A stretch of DNA of 12,909 nucleotides from JBBTYG01 sp964418085 (GTDB lineage Bacteria > Patescibacteriota > Minisyncoccia > UBA6257 > 2-01-FULL-56-20): positions 1 to 12,909 of the forward strand of contig CAYQKB010000031.1 of the NCBI GenBank assembly GCA_964418085.1. Reading direction: 5' to 3'. Position 1 is the first letter of the stretch; each line of letters begins with the position of its first letter. This document shows, piece after piece, positions 11,456 through 12,909 of the stretch. A program made the translations under genes and the position numbers. The notes under the pieces were generated by a model. The model was given only the letters and a program-made list of their open reading frames with translations, did not search any database and was not told the DNA's origin.

Positions 11456-12425
11456 ATGCTGAGTAGTATGAAAATCCGGAGAAATATCGTGATCTGGCTG
11501 AAGAGTTCCCAAAAAGAAACCTTTGCACAGACATATCATAAATCCGATTCATATAATGGCTTCGCCCGGGCACTCGCCGCGCGGCACAATCTTTTTTTCG
11601 CATTTCAAGCCGAGAGCTATCGGGGAAACGACATATTCGCACCGGTTTCTGAATATATCAAAGGCGACATCGTACCAACAGACAAAGAAATAACCGCTGA
11701 TGTAATTTATAACCCGGGAATTATTGTCGGGGAAAATTTGCAAACTCTCCGGGCAAACATTACAAACTCCCCCGCCTTTAAAAACTTTTGCCGTTCGAAA
11801 TGGGATACATATGAATACCTTAAAGAGTTTTTCCCGCAAACTATTCCCATATCAACCGAAAAAGAGTTTGCCTCTGCGATGAAAAAAATAAAGACAGACA
11901 CCGTTGTTTTCAAACCAAACACGGGAACAAACGGAATCGGCGTGAACATTTTTGAAAAAAATAATATCCCGCAAGGCGATGAGCTGAACGAAATGAAAGA
12001 AATTATAAAAAATGGCGCTCTGCTCCAGGAATTCATAGACACACAACATGGCATCCGATCAATCTGCGATTCATATCACGATCTCCGGCTCGTGACAATA
12101 AACGAAAAAATTGTGCTTGCTCACGTACGCACCCCGCAAGCGGGAAGCCGCATCGCAAACTATGGGGCAAGGCGGCACAATCTACGAACTCCCTATAGAA
12201 AAAATCCCGCAAAAAATCCTTTCATTCTACAAAAAAGTTCACAAAAAAATAATCACTCGTTTCCCGAAACCGATGTACTCGATGGACATCGGCATGAGCC
12301 CCACCGGCCCGCGGCTTTTTGAATTGAACGGCCAACCGGCATTCCCCTGGCCCCACTTCAAATGCAAAAACATGTTCATAAAAAATCTTGTAGCCCATAT
12401 AGAAAGCTTTTTACCGCCCGCATAA
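11456..12425 (+). pseudogene. ATP-grasp family enzyme interrupted by a frameshift at 12164-12167
   Basis: The first frame runs from 11456 to a stop at 12322 (288 aa), but family-like sequence stops at about residue 236 (SRIAN). It resumes in the next frame as GQGGTIYELPIEKIP and ends at 12425. Removing one G from the GGGG run at 12164-12167 joins the frames as N-Y-G-Q-G-G-T and gives a 322-residue ATP-grasp protein. Signatures are VVFKPNTGTNGIGV (ATP-binding loop), LLQEFID, LRLVTINEKIVLAHVRTP, and SMDIG ... LFELNGQPAFPW (Mg-binding Asp and Glu-x-Asn). The broken form lacks the metal-binding part. It would ligate a carboxylate to an amine or thiol using ATP; the substrate is unknown, with similarity in style to RimK or YheC/D-like proteins. 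Either a real mutation or a base-calling error is possible. Starts at 11456 or 11468 (MKIRRN) are both possible. Confidence 0.82.
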
Positions 12426-12458
12426 AAATAAGAAGACATAAAAAATTTTCAATGATTA

Positions 12459-12467
12459 TGGTATACT
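12459..12467 (+). promoter_or_regulatory. Extended -10 promoter upstream of the DUF1761 gene
   Basis: TG, one base, then TATACT (12462-12467) is a good extended -10 box. Transcription would begin near 12474, about 26 bases before the ATG at 12500. No -35 element at the usual distance is seen. Confidence 0.45.
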
Positions 12468-12499
12468 TTTAAAAAGGTCAAAAAATAAAATATATTAGT

Positions 12500-12868
12500 A
12501 TGGTTATTGTTCCTATAAATTATCTTGCGGTACTCGTCGCGGCAATCGTGAACATGGTTCTTGGTGCTCTGTGGTATGGGCCGTTATTTGGAAAAGTGTG
12601 GGCGGAGCTTTCCGGAATAACCGGAGAAAAAATGGCGCAAATGAAAGCGAAAGGGATGGGCAAATCGTATGCAGTCATGATGGTGGGATCGCTCCTCATG
12701 AGCTACATTTTGGCGCACGCGATGATTTTTGCGAACGCATATCTGCAAACAGGCGGCATTATGGGCGGCCTCATGGTGGGAATACTCAATTGGCTTGGGT
12801 TCATCGCCCCCGTCACCGTTGGTATGGTTCAGAACCCATCTCAAAATCCCTTCAAGCCGCGCTCATAG
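12500..12868 (+). CDS. DUF1761 family membrane protein
   Basis: The 122-residue protein begins MVIVPINYLAVLVAAIVNM and has three membrane segments (about 5-28, 56-80 and 85-110), with LWYGPLFGK after the first, as in DUF1761 proteins. GILNWLGFIAPVTVG in the third segment is also typical. Family members usually continue with about 25-30 more residues forming a fourth helix, whereas this one ends in a polar QNPSQNPFKPRS. A hydrophobic run continues in another frame to a stop at 12900, so a frameshift near 12850 is possible. Family function is unknown. Confidence 0.85.
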   Translation: MVIVPINYLAVLVAAIVNMVLGALWYGPLFGKVWAELSGITGEKMAQMKAKGMGKSYAVMMVGSLLMSYILAHAMIFANAYLQTGGIMGGLMVGILNWLGFIAPVTVGMVQNPSQNPFKPRS

Positions 12869-12909
12869 AGATTTTCTTCATATCCGCAATGTTTCGATGA
12901 GAAAGTTGT

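Noticed and set aside
11307..11642. A 111-codon minus-strand ORF
   Set aside because: It overlaps the ATP-grasp gene in antisense and has no recognisable domain or promoter.
1..12909. CRISPR array or insertion sequence
   Set aside because: No regularly spaced repeats of 24-40 bases and no transposase or terminal inverted repeats with target duplications were found.

Overview
The window looks like a piece of a small, compact bacterial genome, most likely a member of the Candidate Phyla Radiation (Patescibacteria, Parcubacteria-like). This is inferred from recognisable small families: a short secreted protein ending in a SVSQYD-type motif, a basic two-CxxC zinc-ribbon protein, and DUF1059, DUF3008-like and DUF1761 proteins. 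Tight ATGA overlaps, start codons placed almost on top of -10 boxes, and few strong Shine-Dalgarno sequences fit the same picture. There is no rRNA or tRNA gene and no CRISPR array to fix the taxonomy.

Region 1 (1-3671, + strand) is a defence operon of the 5-methylcytosine restriction-modification type. It holds the C-terminal part of a Z1-domain superfamily II helicase-like protein (cut by the window edge), a DNA cytosine-C5 methyltransferase, a restriction endonuclease with an AspBHI/MspJI-like N-terminal domain and a PD-(D/E)xK C-terminal domain, a Vsr-type T:G mismatch endonuclease, and a 50-aa basic protein. Junctions overlap or are a few bases apart. The layout matches the Z1 helicase / GHKL-ATPase (paraMORC) neighbourhoods described by Iyer, Abhiman and Aravind (2008). 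A GHKL ATPase would be expected just left of the window.

Region 2 (3700-5356, + strand) is a two-gene operon with its own promoter and a clear terminator. It encodes a short citrate-synthase/citryl-CoA-lyase-family protein with Glu at the usual catalytic Asp position, translationally coupled to a CMP-sugar (NeuA-type) cytidylyltransferase. Region 3 (5313-7406, - strand) holds a small predicted secreted protein, a zinc-ribbon protein, a class I SAM methyltransferase and a HAD-family hydrolase. A diverged 23-bp direct repeat lies at 3706-3728 and again at 7420-7442, bracketing regions 2 and 3.

Region 4 (7443-8237) is gene-poor and packed with inverted repeats. It has one possible 50-aa ORF and one convincing 47-aa Cys-rich ORF. 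Region 5 (8238-12909) is a series of mostly small single genes: an unknown two-helix membrane protein, a PhnB/VOC protein carrying an in-frame palindromic-repeat insertion, a DUF1059 protein, a GreA/GreB-type elongation factor, an unknown 80-aa protein, a secreted small protein, a DUF3008-like protein, an ATP-grasp enzyme broken by a frameshift in a G4 run, and a DUF1761 membrane protein.

The most interesting points are the restriction operon that combines a 5mC methylase with an endonuclease resembling 5mC-dependent enzymes, the citrate-synthase-like/CMP-transferase pair, the palindromic repeat inserted inside a coding gene with a related copy outside genes, and the recurrent leaderless-looking promoters.
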